Assembly: GCA_023441125.1 (NCBI GenBank)
Contig: JAEZQV010000064.1
Span: 1-9,256 of the forward strand
Length of the DNA stretch: 9,256 bases
DNA from: Bacillota bacterium
GTDB lineage: Bacteria > Bacillota_C > Negativicutes > Sporomusales > Sporomusaceae
Direction: 5' to 3'
Shown: positions 1-7,673 of the stretch, piece by piece
Numbering within the stretch: the first letter of the stretch is position 1
How the letters are laid out: every line of letters starts with the position of its first letter
The notes under the pieces: model-generated
What the model was told of the DNA's origin: nothing
Database searches by the model: none
The model's input: only the letters and a program-made list of their open reading frames with translations
Program-made: the position numbers and the translations under genes

Positions 1-1
1 G

Positions 2-241
2 AATATCATAGCGGATCAAATGTTCGCCGGACTTAAACCGGACCTTTGCCTGACTTTCTTTGATAATATGCGCAATTATTTGACAGGCAGTAGTGTCGCG
101 TTAAGTAATGGGCAAGAAGCGAAAGTGGTTGCGTTCGATGCCAAGGAAAAACATGTGACTAAGCCGATTCTTTGCGTACAAAACGGGATTTGCATTGATT
201 TGCAGAAAGAAGAACTCCGTATTGTGGAAGTCTCCGGATAA
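2..241 (+). CDS. C-terminal fragment, probable HD-GYP domain phosphodiesterase
   Basis: The frame is open from the left edge and ends at the TAA at 239-241, so only about 79 residues of the C-terminus are present. The visible part reads as a helix followed by a small beta-rich tail: NYLTGSSVALSNGQEAKVV, then a segment with KPILCV and IDL. This matches the tail that follows the HD-GYP domain in many cyclic-di-GMP phosphodiesterases, where a 'YPvGs-V-LsnGe-a-Vv' strand pair is followed by 'P-V-V' and 'iDL'. The catalytic HD and GYP residues would lie upstream of the window, so neither activity nor substrate can be checked here. The internal ATG at 20 is more likely residue 7 of this fragment than a true start, because no ribosome binding site precedes it. 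The assignment rests on remembered family pattern only. Confidence 0.6.
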   Translation, partial: NIIADQMFAGLKPDLCLTFFDNMRNYLTGSSVALSNGQEAKVVAFDAKEKHVTKPILCVQNGICIDLQKEELRIVEVSG

Positions 242-350
242 ACTATGAGCTTGCTGGTCACCGCCCGCTAATGAATGGATGCCAAATTAAGAGGACAGCT
301 ATTCCCCTGGAAGCCAAGGGTGCCAAGATAAGTTTTATTTGCTCAACGAT

Positions 351-395
351 AACAGCTGCTGGCCCTGAGCAGGGCCGGCAGCTGTTATTTACATT
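351..395 (+). terminator. Strong intrinsic terminator or attenuator hairpin
   Basis: The arms 351-366 and 371-386 (AACAGCTGCTGGCCCT / AGGGCCGGCAGCTGTT) form a 16-base-pair stem with one U-G pair and a four-base loop, GAGC. The 3' side is followed by ATTTACATT, which is only moderately T-rich. It most simply terminates the upstream HD-GYP-like gene. It ends only about 40 bases before the start codon of the SGNH hydrolase, so an attenuator role in a leader RNA is also possible. Confidence 0.7.
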
Positions 396-415
396 ACCCC
401 AAATATATAACAAGC

Positions 416-420
416 GGAGG
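416..420 (+). promoter_or_regulatory. Ribosome binding site supporting the TTG start
   Basis: GGAGG lies seven bases before TTG at 428. It fixes the unusual TTG start, because the next in-frame ATG would remove the signal peptide. Confidence 0.8.
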
Positions 421-427
421 CAGAGTT

Positions 428-1657
428 TTGTTACTAAGAAAGATTATCCTACTTACCTGGTTAGTTCTGTTTATCACGGCGACAGCACTGGCAGAGCCGG
501 CAAAGATTCAACTCTTATGGCCCAATGCCGAAGATGCGGTAATGTATGAACTGGAAGTCGCCAAGGTTATGGTGACGGAGGATGTTGCCGCGCCGCCGGC
601 AGAGGTTGTCTATGAAACCAGCAGCATTTATACTCCGGGCGCAGAATTGGATTTATCCATGTTAGCCGGCCTGGATCGTAAAAAGCTCTATTACCGGGTC
701 CGGCCGTTAAATCTGGACAGCGAACCGATCGGGCCCTTTTCTTTGCCGCTGGCCCTGGAACAAGGCCGGCTGAATCCCGTAAAACCAGTGCCGACGGCGC
801 AGTTTACCGGCCGGCCAACGCCTTTGTATCCGGTTTATTCCTGGATACCTGTTTTAGGAGCCGCGAGCTATGAAGTCGAAGTTACCAGCCGGCCGCCGGA
901 ACAGGAAAATAGTACAGGACCGTCCCCATACAGAGTACGCTCCCTTGCCGCCGGACAGGTATTTGATGTGTATGATCCGCAGCCTCTCGTCAAAGAGGGC
1001 AGCTATTACTGGCGCGTGCTGGCGGTGGATGAAAACAACCGGCCGATCGGCACTTATTCGGATGCTATTATGTTTACCGTAGAAAGAGGCGGCTATAAGT
1101 GGGCCTCTTTTGGCGACAGTATCACCCATGGCGGCGGAGCGGTCTCTAATCCGCCTTCGGATGCCCGGTATGACTATACTTATTATTTGCCGGTTACTGT
1201 TAAAAATCTGGGCAAGAGCGGCGATACGGCGACGGCGCTGGTGGAACGCTTTGAACAGGACGTTTTACCCTTCAAGCCGGAGACGTTGCTGATCCTGGGG
1301 GGGACCAACAGTATCCGGAACGGAGTAAGTGCGGCCGCGGTGATTGAATCGCTGGCAACGCTTAAGAAAAAATGCGAAAAATATGGTATAAAACCGGTCT
1401 TTTTGACCCTGCCGCCTATGAATCCTGAGCGGATTCAACGGGTTTTTAACCAGCCGACAGCGGCAAACTGGCAGCAGGAGCTCAAAAAAGTCAATGCCTA
1501 TATAAAAACACTGCCCAACTATATTGACATATACTCAGTCTTAGCGGACGACAGGGGCCTAATGCCGGTAAAATATGCGCAGGACGGACTGCATCCGGAT
1601 ATTGCCGGGAAAAAAATTATGGCGGGTAAAGTAAGTGAATACATCAGTAAGCATTAA
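428..1657 (+). CDS. Exported SGNH/GDSL-family hydrolase with N-terminal Fn3-like modules
   Basis: This 409-residue protein is probably an esterase, lipase or carbohydrate deacetylase of the SGNH fold acting outside the cytoplasmic membrane. Residues 1-22 are a signal peptide (basic RK, hydrophobic core, ALA before E23). Residues about 24-110 and 118-218 each read as an Fn3/Ig-like beta sandwich with the repeated pattern 'YELEV ... YYRVRPL' and 'YEVEV ... YYWRVLAVDE'. The catalytic domain follows and shows all SGNH blocks: GDSITHG with nucleophile S231, the block II glycine in LGKSGDTA, GGTN with N294, and DGLHPD with D386 and H389. The start is TTG at 428, seven bases after GGAGG at 416-420, and is supported by the signal peptide. 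The substrate cannot be read from the sequence. It is transcribed alone and ends before a terminator. Confidence 0.88.
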   Translation: MLLRKIILLTWLVLFITATALAEPAKIQLLWPNAEDAVMYELEVAKVMVTEDVAAPPAEVVYETSSIYTPGAELDLSMLAGLDRKKLYYRVRPLNLDSEPIGPFSLPLALEQGRLNPVKPVPTAQFTGRPTPLYPVYSWIPVLGAASYEVEVTSRPPEQENSTGPSPYRVRSLAAGQVFDVYDPQPLVKEGSYYWRVLAVDENNRPIGTYSDAIMFTVERGGYKWASFGDSITHGGGAVSNPPSDARYDYTYYLPVTVKNLGKSGDTATALVERFEQDVLPFKPETLLILGGTNSIRNGVSAAAVIESLATLKKKCEKYGIKPVFLTLPPMNPERIQRVFNQPTAANWQQELKKVNAYIKTLPNYIDIYSVLADDRGLMPVKYAQDGLHPDIAGKKIMAGKVSEYISKH

Positions 1658-1698
1658 AAGGGTGTCCTGACCGGTTGCTGGTAATACCAGGCAGCATG

Positions 1699-1745
1699 AA
1701 GCTCCCGGCAACCGCTGCGATTGCCGGGAGCTTTATTGCCGTCTT
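1699..1745. terminator. Intrinsic terminator between convergent genes
   Basis: AAGCTCCCGGCAA (1699-1711) and TTGCCGGGAGCTT (1721-1733) form a perfect 13-base-pair stem with a nine-base loop, followed on the plus strand by TATTGCCGTCTTATTT. It lies between the stop of the SGNH hydrolase (1657) and the stop of the minus-strand gene (1777). It probably serves both directions, although its T tract is better on the plus side. Confidence 0.8.
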
Positions 1746-1776
1746 ATTTCTGTAAACTATGGGCTAATCGTGGTAC

Positions 1777-2331
1777 TTACTTCGGCTGCGGCTGATCCCT
1801 GCCGGCCGTTGCGGTTGCCTTATAAGCATATTTGGCAATGATGTCCCGGGAAATTACCCGGTCTATTCCCGGCGCCCAGGCAGACAACAGGCGTGACGGC
1901 TGGGCAATTCCCATAATCAGGCCCAGCGTATTGAAAACCGTGTTACTGTTTTTTTTATAAAAGTGCTGCCAGAGGTCGGGGTAAGGAAGCCGTAAGGCGT
2001 TAATTGCCGGCAGAGCGTTTACTGCCGCCTGCCAGCGGTCGCGTACGCTTGGTTCCTCATCGCTGACACAAACCACAACCGGCTGACCGGGCGCTAGAGA
2101 CCAGGCGATGGTGGAATCCTGTATAGCCTGCAGCAAGTGGGATGAATTGCCAATGGCTTTGGTCGCTCCCGCCGCCGGGTCAAAGGCCAGGCCATGGAGC
2201 TGGTCGGCAACCGTGCCGGCCGGTCCGGCAAGTATCCAGAAATTATGTGTGAACGGGGTAAACGGTATTGGGAAAGACCGCGCCTGTATGTTCCACAGTG
2301 TGTCAAATGTGTCAGGCCTGTTAGCCGTCAT
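1777..2331 (-). CDS. Protein of unknown function, possible permuted papain-like fold
   Basis: I do not recognise this 184-residue protein with confidence. The start ATG (2331-2329) follows a good ribosome binding site, AGGGGGA, on the minus strand. The start is 17 bases after the stop of the thioesterase gene, so the two are probably one transcript. There is no signal peptide or membrane helix. Two motifs stand out. The first is THNFWIL at residues 28-34, followed by an 'LHGLAFDP' strand with H46. The second is NSNTVFNTLG at 128-137. An N-terminal His motif followed by a C-terminal 'NSNT' motif recalls the DUF3750-like 'GPNSNTF' pattern. It also recalls the His-then-nucleophile order of circularly permuted papain/NlpC-type enzymes, with Ser129 where Cys would usually sit. 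That link is inference. The single Cys is C88, within a predicted strand (VVVCVSD). Confidence 0.7.
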   Translation of the reverse strand: MTANRPDTFDTLWNIQARSFPIPFTPFTHNFWILAGPAGTVADQLHGLAFDPAAGATKAIGNSSHLLQAIQDSTIAWSLAPGQPVVVCVSDEEPSVRDRWQAAVNALPAINALRLPYPDLWQHFYKKNSNTVFNTLGLIMGIAQPSRLLSAWAPGIDRVISRDIIAKYAYKATATAGRDQPQPK

Positions 2332-2348
2332 ACGCTTCCCCCTTGTGC

Positions 2349-2771
2349 TTAGAGAAAAGTTCCGGTGACAAAAAAAGTGGCTCTCGCTTTGGCGATCAGG
2401 TTGTTCTTGCCGTCTAAAATGTCGGCTTCCGCCACCATGGTCTTGTTGCCATCATGGATTACCGTGCCGACAGCCAGCAGGGCTTCCTGACATTCGGCAG
2501 CGCGAATGAAATTTAAATTCATGTCCAGGGTAACCACTTTTTTACCAGTAGTGGCACAGGCCATACCCATAGCCGTATCGGCCAGCGAAGCCAGGGCGCC
2601 GCCATGGGCCATCTGATACAAATTGGTATGCATTCCTTCCCTTACCGGCATCGACAACCGGGATAACCGCGTGTCCAGTTCAACAATTTCCATTTTTAAT
2701 AAATTTACAAATGCATTCTGAGTGTAAGCTTTTAATAAATGATCCCTTAACAGCAAAGATTGCTCTATCAC
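2349..2771 (-). CDS. PaaI-type hotdog-fold acyl-CoA thioesterase
   Basis: This 140-residue protein has the length and layout of a single hotdog domain of the PaaI/YdiI/COG2050 group, which hydrolyses acyl- or aryl-CoA thioesters in the cytoplasm. The central helix motif is clear: H56-GG-ALASLADTAMG, with D65 in the position that often acts in catalysis in this group, preceded by N50. The segment 'VVTLDMNLNFIRAA' matches the beta strand that follows. The start is GTG at 2771-2769, eight bases after a perfect AAGGAGG (2786-2780 on the minus strand). A promoter lies just upstream at 2815-2843. It is the first gene of a two-gene minus-strand transcript with the unknown 184-residue protein. The substrate is not predictable. 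Confidence 0.88.
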   Translation of the reverse strand: MIEQSLLLRDHLLKAYTQNAFVNLLKMEIVELDTRLSRLSMPVREGMHTNLYQMAHGGALASLADTAMGMACATTGKKVVTLDMNLNFIRAAECQEALLAVGTVIHDGNKTMVAEADILDGKNNLIAKARATFFVTGTFL

Positions 2772-2814
2772 TTGGTGTGCCTCCTTCGGTTCAATGATAC
2801 TATTTTATCATAAT

Positions 2815-2843
2815 ATTATATGATCTATAGGAAAAACGGTAAA
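2815..2843 (-). promoter_or_regulatory. Sigma-A-type promoter for the thioesterase operon
   Basis: Read on the minus strand, TTTACC (2843-2838) and a perfect TATAAT (2820-2815) are separated by 17 bases. The -10 box ends about 44 bases before the GTG start. The -35 box matches the consensus at four of six positions. Confidence 0.65.
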
Positions 2844-2852
2844 TATTTCGCT

Positions 2853-2882
2853 TTGCAACCAGGGGTAACGGTAAAGTATAAT
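2853..2882 (+). promoter_or_regulatory. Sigma-A-type promoter for the amidase gene
   Basis: TTGCAA (2853-2858) and a perfect TATAAT (2877-2882) are separated by 18 bases. They lie about 41 bases before the ATG at 2924. Together with the minus-strand promoter at 2815-2843 this makes a compact back-to-back promoter pair. Confidence 0.65.
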
Positions 2883-2923
2883 ATAGGTTGTCAGCCAACC
2901 TCACAACTAGTAGGGATGAGTAA

Positions 2924-3676
2924 ATGAAAAGCATTACTCCAGCCACTTTTTTGACCATTACACTGGTTCTTTTTTTATTGCTGCTTGCAGCGCCGGTTTG
3001 TGCGGCAGCCGGAAATTCCCTTACAGTTGACAGGCGGTCTGAGCAAGGTGGACTTAAGTCTACATATGGTATAAACAGGCCGCCCAACCGGGCTGAAAAT
3101 AATATCCTGCAGGGCAAACTCATTGTTATTGATGCCGGCCATGGCGGCAGTGACACCGGCGCTGTCGGCCCGAGCAAGGTTATGGAGAAAAACGTTACCC
3201 TGGCAATTGCGCAGGAACTGCGCCAACTGCTTGTCAACGGCGGCGCAGCCGTGCTTATGACCCGGACAACGGACCGGAGTGTAGCTTATGCCGGCGCTGC
3301 CGATAAAGAGGAACTGGCAGCGCGGATCGGTATGGCCAACAAGGCGAAGGCCACCCTGTTTGTCAGCATTCACGCCGACGCTTTTCAGGACCTTGCCGGC
3401 GGGACGTCAACTTACTTTTATGGCACTGATGAACGTGATGCTGCGCTGGCCCGGTCTGTGCAGAACAATCTGGTGGCCCAGTTGCAGCTATATGATCGCG
3501 GCATTCAGCAAAATGACTTCTTTGTGCTTAAGTACGCTACCGTGCCTGCCATCCTGGTCGAGACGGCCTTCATATCCAATCCGCTGGAGGAGCAGCTGCT
3601 CGCTAGCGGCAGTTTTGACAAGAAAGCGGCGATAGGTATTTATAATGGCATCCGCCAATACCTGTACTCACTTTAA
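2924..3676 (+). CDS. N-acetylmuramoyl-L-alanine amidase (Amidase_3), exported
   Basis: This zinc amidase cuts the bond between N-acetylmuramic acid and the L-alanine of the stem peptide in peptidoglycan. Of its 250 residues, 1 to about 28 form a signal peptide or membrane anchor (hydrophobic LVLFLLLLAAPV). A short linker runs to residue 65, and one Amidase_3 domain fills the rest. The zinc ligands are visible as H73 in DAGHGG, E88 in MEKNV and H150 in SIHAD. The catalytic Glu is E213 in LVETAFISNP. There are no AMIN, SH3 or LysM repeats. The size and single-domain form resemble CwlD, the spore cortex amidase, but I see no feature that proves a sporulation role over general cell-wall turnover. 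A promoter at 2853-2882 and a terminator at 3692-3719 suggest a single-gene transcript. Confidence 0.88.
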   Translation: MKSITPATFLTITLVLFLLLLAAPVCAAAGNSLTVDRRSEQGGLKSTYGINRPPNRAENNILQGKLIVIDAGHGGSDTGAVGPSKVMEKNVTLAIAQELRQLLVNGGAAVLMTRTTDRSVAYAGAADKEELAARIGMANKAKATLFVSIHADAFQDLAGGTSTYFYGTDERDAALARSVQNNLVAQLQLYDRGIQQNDFFVLKYATVPAILVETAFISNPLEEQLLASGSFDKKAAIGIYNGIRQYLYSL

Positions 3677-3691
3677 AATACGCATTTGTGC

Positions 3692-3729
3692 ATCCCCGGT
3701 GTGTTTGGCGGCCGGGGATTTGATTGTTT
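3692..3729 (+). terminator. Intrinsic terminator after the amidase gene
   Basis: ATCCCCGG (3692-3699) pairs with CCGGGGAT (3712-3719) across a 12-base loop, and TTTGATTGTTT follows. It starts 15 bases after the amidase stop codon. Confidence 0.7.
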
Positions 3730-3794
3730 ATCGCCGGGATTCAAAGTAGGAGATTCCCGTCTGGCCGCGAATAGAATAGGCAGGAGGTTGCAGT

Positions 3795-5057
3795 ATGAAT
3801 ATTATTAAGGCGCTCTATAACCGGAACTACCGGATTTTTTTTGCCGGTCAGGGTTTGTCAATAATTGGTACCTGGATGCAGAATGTGGCCTTAAGCTGGC
3901 TGATTTTTCGCCTGACCGATTCGGCATTTATGCTGGGTCTAGTGGCCTTTACGGGACAGATTCCGAGCTTTGTCCTGGCGCCTTTTGGCGGTGTATGGAT
4001 CGACCGCATGGGGAAACGCACCGTGCTGCTCCTGACTCAGATTTTCAGCCTGATGCAAGCTGCGCTGCTGGCCTGGCTAACGCTTGCAGGCCGGGTTGGC
4101 ATCGACCACATAATCCTATTGAGTCTGTTTCTGGGGTGTATCAACGCGTTTGACGTCCCGGCCCGTAATGCCATTTCGGTCGAGATGATGGATACGCAGG
4201 AAGAACGCCAAAATGCCATCGCCTTAAATTCGGTTACCTACAATATGGCCAGACTACTGGGACCTTCCGCCGCCGGCCTTCTGATCCCGCTGATCGGCGA
4301 AGGCTACTGTTTCGTGCTTAATGTGGCCAGTTATTTCATATCCATTATATCGCTGCTGGTTTTAAAACTGCATGCGGACAGCAGCAGCCAGCGGCATGCT
4401 AATATGCTGGAGCATTTTCAGGAAGGCTATACTTATACTTTTAAACAACTGCCTCTTCGCAATATCCTGATACTATTGGGGATCATCAGCCTGACCGCCA
4501 TGCCGTATACGGTATTGCTGCCGGTTTTTGTAGCGGAGTATCTGGGCGGCAGTGCCGGCACCCTGGGCTTTTTGATGGCGGTTTCCGGCGGCGGTTCTTT
4601 ATTGGCAGCTGTCGGCATTGCCTGCCGCACGGAATTTCAGGGTCTGGAGAAGTTGTTGGTGGTTGCAGCCACAACGATTGGCGTCGGCCTGCTCGGGTTT
4701 ATGCTGCCGGGCAATCTCTGGCTCATTGCCATGCTGATGTTTGTTCTGGGGGTAGGTTTTTTGATCCAGATTGTTGGCAGCAATACCTTGCTGCAGTGTA
4801 TGGTCGCTGATTCCATGCGGGGACGGGTTATGAGCTTTTATACCATGACCCTGATGGGAATTGGTCCGATCGGCAGTTTGCTGGCCGGTATGCTGGCGAG
4901 TGAAATTGGTGTCAGCTATACCCTGGTGATCGGGGGAATCTGCTCTTTGGCCGGCGCTGCTTTTTTTGCCCGGCACCTGTCGGTATTCCGGCTTCAGGCC
5001 TGTCCCATTTATGTGCAGTCAGGCAGTCTTGCTTCGCGGGATGAATGTCATTTTTAA
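3795..5057 (+). CDS. Major facilitator superfamily exporter (MFS_3/EntS-like)
   Basis: This 420-residue inner-membrane protein has the hydrophobic pattern expected of 12 helices. The N-terminus (NRNYRIFFAGQGLSIIGTWMQNVALSWL) matches the opening of the MFS_3 group, which includes the enterobactin exporter EntS and related drug or siderophore efflux proteins. Motif A is present as GGVWIDRMGKR, with D70, R71 and K74 in the loop between helices 2 and 3. Residues about 395-420 form a polar C-terminal tail with two Cys (ACPIY and ECHF) that is not part of the helix bundle. The ATG at 3795 follows AGGAGG by seven bases. The family exports small molecules by proton antiport, but the substrate cannot be assigned. 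The msrA gene starts 41 bases downstream with no terminator between, so the two may be cotranscribed. Confidence 0.85.
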   Translation: MNIIKALYNRNYRIFFAGQGLSIIGTWMQNVALSWLIFRLTDSAFMLGLVAFTGQIPSFVLAPFGGVWIDRMGKRTVLLLTQIFSLMQAALLAWLTLAGRVGIDHIILLSLFLGCINAFDVPARNAISVEMMDTQEERQNAIALNSVTYNMARLLGPSAAGLLIPLIGEGYCFVLNVASYFISIISLLVLKLHADSSSQRHANMLEHFQEGYTYTFKQLPLRNILILLGIISLTAMPYTVLLPVFVAEYLGGSAGTLGFLMAVSGGGSLLAAVGIACRTEFQGLEKLLVVAATTIGVGLLGFMLPGNLWLIAMLMFVLGVGFLIQIVGSNTLLQCMVADSMRGRVMSFYTMTLMGIGPIGSLLAGMLASEIGVSYTLVIGGICSLAGAAFFARHLSVFRLQACPIYVQSGSLASRDECHF

Positions 5058-5098
5058 AAAATGAAATATACTAATAAAAATAGTAAGGGGGATGAATT

Positions 5099-5599
5099 AT
5101 GAAAAAAATTTGGCTGGCCGGCGGCTGTTTCTGGGGCGTGGAAGCCTATTTCCAGCAACTGAAGGGAGTGCTCGCCACCAAGGTCGGGTACGGACAGGGA
5201 ACCCGGCCCAATCCTACCTATGAGCAAGTCTGTTCCGGTGCGACAGGACATGCCGAAATCTGCGAAGTAACCTATGACGAAACCGTTATCACCCTGGAAA
5301 AATTACTGGAACATTTTTTCCGGATCATCGACCCGACCAGTCTCAACCGGCAGGGACCTGACCGGGGGACGCAATACCGCTCAGGCATCTATTTTACCGA
5401 CGAGCCGGAGAAAATGGCGATTGCCGCCTTCCTGCAGAAAATGCAGCCCCGGTATCAGTCGCCCCTTGTTGTCGAAGTGGAGCCTCTGCAAAACTTCTAT
5501 CCGGCGGAAGCGTACCATCAGGACTATCTGCAGAGAACGCCGGGAGGATATTGCCATATAAATCTTGGCTTAGCTGCGCCTGAGGAACGGCGGTCCTGA
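5099..5599 (+). CDS. msrA: Peptide-methionine (S)-S-oxide reductase MsrA
   Basis: MsrA reduces the S form of methionine sulfoxide in proteins and free methionine, a repair step after oxidative damage in the cytoplasm. The 166-residue protein shows the whole family signature: catalytic C10 in GGCFWGVE, the VCSGATGHAE block (residues 45-54), NRQGPDRGTQYRSG, and the FYPAEAYHQDYL block. C152 in GGYCHIN is a good candidate for the resolving Cys. C46 and C56 are additional. No MsrB domain is fused and no msrB lies next to it. The start at 5099 follows AAGGGGGA by about seven bases. TATACT at 5067-5072 could be a -10 box, but I find no good -35 element, so transcription from the MFS gene is equally likely. 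Confidence 0.95.
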   Translation: MKKIWLAGGCFWGVEAYFQQLKGVLATKVGYGQGTRPNPTYEQVCSGATGHAEICEVTYDETVITLEKLLEHFFRIIDPTSLNRQGPDRGTQYRSGIYFTDEPEKMAIAAFLQKMQPRYQSPLVVEVEPLQNFYPAEAYHQDYLQRTPGGYCHINLGLAAPEERRS

Positions 5600-5685
5600 A
5601 TAAAACAGGTATACGTACAAGTAGGTTCACCAACAGGCGGAAAAGTATAAATTGCTTTTAGGCAATGGGTAGGTGGGTATTGTAC

Positions 5686-7665
5686 ATGTTTAGAGACAAA
5701 CCGACAAACATGCCTGGCACAAACCAAATCTGGCAGAAATTTATAAGTAATGGCAATCTGGACGATCAGCTTCTTTTACCAGCTGAGATCGCCGATTCGT
5801 GGGTGCGGTGCTCGCGGCTTGCCCTGAATCCTGGTGACGGCCGGGCGCAGAATATTCTCGAACAGGCCAGCGTACGGGGCATGCTGGAAAGAAACCAGGA
5901 GCTTATCAGCATTGCCAAGCCGTTTATGGCGAATCTTTATGAGTTTTTTCGCAACTCGGGCTTTATGGTGGTGCTGGCTGATGCCAATGGCTATGTTATG
6001 GAGAGTTTTGGCGATCGTGATGCTCTCACCAGCGCCAGAAAAATTCACTTCGTCCAGGGAGCCAGCTGGCGCGAAGGTGACGTAGGCACTAACGCCATCG
6101 CTGTCGGGATTGTAACAGGCAAACCTGTACAGGTTTCAGGAGCGGAGCATTTTTGCCAAAAACATCATTGGTGGACTTGCTCGGCAGCGCCTATCTACGG
6201 GGCCGACGGCCGGCTTGTGGCTTTGCTTGATTTGTCAGGGCCGGCTAAGGCGGCGTATTCCCATACGTTGGGGATGGTTGTGGCTGCCGCCAACGCCATC
6301 AGCACGCAAATTAGCATTCAGCAAAAAAACTACGAGCTGTCGATTATGAACAAACACTTATCCGGCATATTCAACACAATCTCCGAGGGTGTCATTTTGT
6401 TCGACCGGTTTGGCCGGGTAAAGGAGTACAACCAGGTAGCCAGAAAACTGCTGGGTAAAAATGGGGACATAGCCGGCGGGACGCCGGTGCAGTCCTTATT
6501 TAAGGGCAATGACCAACTGATCCAGAAGCTGCTAAGCGGCAAAGAAACCGATATGGAGGTGGAGTTTCAGCCGGAGGGTAAAACCAGTCCCGGCCGTTGC
6601 GCTATTTCCGGGGAAATTATTTTTGACAAGCAAGGCGGCATTAACGGCGGGGTCATTACCTTACGGCCCCTTGAGAAGATTCATAGCCTGGTGAACCGGT
6701 TAAGCGGCCATTATTCAACCTTTACTTTCAGTGACATTCTCGGCCGCAGCCGCGCCCTGCAGGAGGCAGTGCGGCAGGCCTTTGCCGCGGCAGCCACCGC
6801 CGCCAATGTTGTTTTGCAGGGGGAGAGCGGAACCGGCAAGGAAATGTTTGCCCAGGCCATCCATACTAAGAGCAGCAGGCGCCATGGTCCTTTTGTGGCG
6901 CTCAATTGCGGCGCAATCCCGCGGGAGCTGGTAGGCAGCGAGTTATTTGGCTATGAGGACGGAGCTTTTACCGGGGCTAAGCGCGGCGGCCGGCCGGGTA
7001 ATTTTGAACTGGCCGCCGGCGGCACATTATTTCTCGATGAAATTGGCGATATGCCCCTGGATCAGCAGGTAGCGCTGCTTAGAGTGCTGCAGGAAAAAAA
7101 GGTTTCCCGCATTGGCGGTCACAAGGTTATTCCGGTCGATGTGAGGATTATTTGCGCCACCAATAAAGACTTGGCTAAACTGGTGGAAACCGGCGTTTTC
7201 CGGCAGGATTTGTATTTCCGGCTTAATGTTTTTAAGATCGAAATTCCCCCCTTGCGGGACCGCCGGGAGGATATTGAGCTGCTGTTCAGGCATTTCATAC
7301 AGCAAATCGGCGGCGAGCAGGGCCGGGAGCTAAGCATCGCAGACGATACGCTGTTCTGTATAAACCGGTATGGCTGGCCGGGAAATGTCCGTGAACTCCA
7401 TAATGTAGCGGAGCGGGCCTGCAATATGACCGGTGACGGTATGATTGGCGTAGCCTGTCTGCCGCCGGAAGTAAGCTGTCAGGTGCAGAATAAGCGGGCC
7501 ATTGACGGCAACCGGGAAATCAGGCAATTTTGTCGGCAGCAGGAACTGGCGCAGATAAAAAGCCTCTTGCAACAGGAGCACGGCAATATCAGCCGGGTCG
7601 CCGGTATTTTGGGCATTGCCCGCAGTACGCTGTACCGCAAAATGAAGAAATATTCCCTCTGCTGA
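5686..7665 (+). CDS. acoR: Sigma-54-dependent transcriptional activator AcoR
   Basis: AcoR activates the acetoin dehydrogenase operon from a sigma-54 promoter. From the ATG at 5686 the protein has 659 residues. Residues about 90-190 are a GAF sensor domain with the pattern [11 protein letters not shown], then EHF and [11 protein letters not shown], typical of AcoR and taken to bind acetoin. Residues about 215-320 look like a PAS domain. The AAA+ module follows, with Walker A GESGTGKE (379-386), GAFTGA (426-431) for contact with sigma-54, Walker B LFLDE (D451, E452) and the WPGNVREL sensor motif. The C-terminal Fis-type helix-turn-helix is [20 protein letters not shown]. Two starts are possible: ATG 5665 has only a weak AGG before it, while ATG 5686 follows AGGTGGG (5671-5677) by eight bases, so I prefer the latter. 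The downstream promoter and Lin0512/acoA genes confirm the role. Confidence 0.9.
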   Translation: MFRDKPTNMPGTNQIWQKFISNGNLDDQLLLPAEIADSWVRCSRLALNPGDGRAQNILEQASVRGMLERNQELISIAKPFMANLYEFFRNSGFMVVLADANGYVMESFGDRDALTSARKIHFVQGASWREGDVGTNAIAVGIVTGKPVQVSGAEHFCQKHHWWTCSAAPIYGADGRLVALLDLSGPAKAAYSHTLGMVVAAANAISTQISIQQKNYELSIMNKHLSGIFNTISEGVILFDRFGRVKEYNQVARKLLGKNGDIAGGTPVQSLFKGNDQLIQKLLSGKETDMEVEFQPEGKTSPGRCAISGEIIFDKQGGINGGVITLRPLEKIHSLVNRLSGHYSTFTFSDILGRSRALQEAVRQAFAAAATAANVVLQGESGTGKEMFAQAIHTKSSRRHGPFVALNCGAIPRELVGSELFGYEDGAFTGAKRGGRPGNFELAAGGTLFLDEIGDMPLDQQVALLRVLQEKKVSRIGGHKVIPVDVRIICATNKDLAKLVETGVFRQDLYFRLNVFKIEIPPLRDRREDIELLFRHFIQQIGGEQGRELSIADDTLFCINRYGWPGNVRELHNVAERACNMTGDGMIGVACLPPEVSCQVQNKRAIDGNREIRQFCRQQELAQIKSLLQQEHGNISRVAGILGIARSTLYRKMKKYSLC

Positions 7666-7673
7666 CAGGCGAC

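Larger units (their letters stand above)
242..427 (+). other. Intergenic region, possible structured leader plus terminator
   Basis: No convincing gene lies here. An open frame at 271-549 runs through the hairpin and into the next gene, has no ribosome binding site, and is rejected. The stretch contains an imperfect hairpin at about 305-321 (CCCCTGG / CCAAGGG, loop AAG). It also has a loose direct repeat, with GATGCCAAATTAAG near 278 and GGTGCCAAGATAAG near 319. The strong 351-386 hairpin and the ribosome binding site of the next gene (GGAGG, 416-420) follow. I could not match the 242-350 part to a riboswitch consensus I know. Confidence 0.4.

Noticed and set aside
242..350. Known riboswitch (c-di-GMP, T-box, preQ1, cobalamin)
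   Set aside because: I compared the leader with the core motifs of these classes as I remember them and found no match beyond short chance words.
271..549. 92-codon plus-strand open frame
   Set aside because: It crosses the 351-386 hairpin, lacks a ribosome binding site and overlaps the SGNH hydrolase signal peptide in another frame.
2800..3373. Minus-strand open frames opposite the amidase gene
   Set aside because: They overlap the amidase coding region and promoters, lack ribosome binding sites, and their translations resemble no family I know.
5041..5075. Terminator between the MFS gene and msrA
   Set aside because: TCATTTTT / AAAAATGA is an A/T-only palindrome across the stop codon without a GC-rich stem.
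5600..5664. Promoter for acoR
   Set aside because: TATAAA at 5646-5651 could be a -10 box, but the nearest -35-like TTCACC is only 14 bases away, so support is too weak.
5665..5685. ATG 5665 as the acoR start
   Set aside because: Only a weak AGG precedes it, while ATG 5686 follows AGGTGGG by eight bases. The choice changes only seven residues and remains uncertain.
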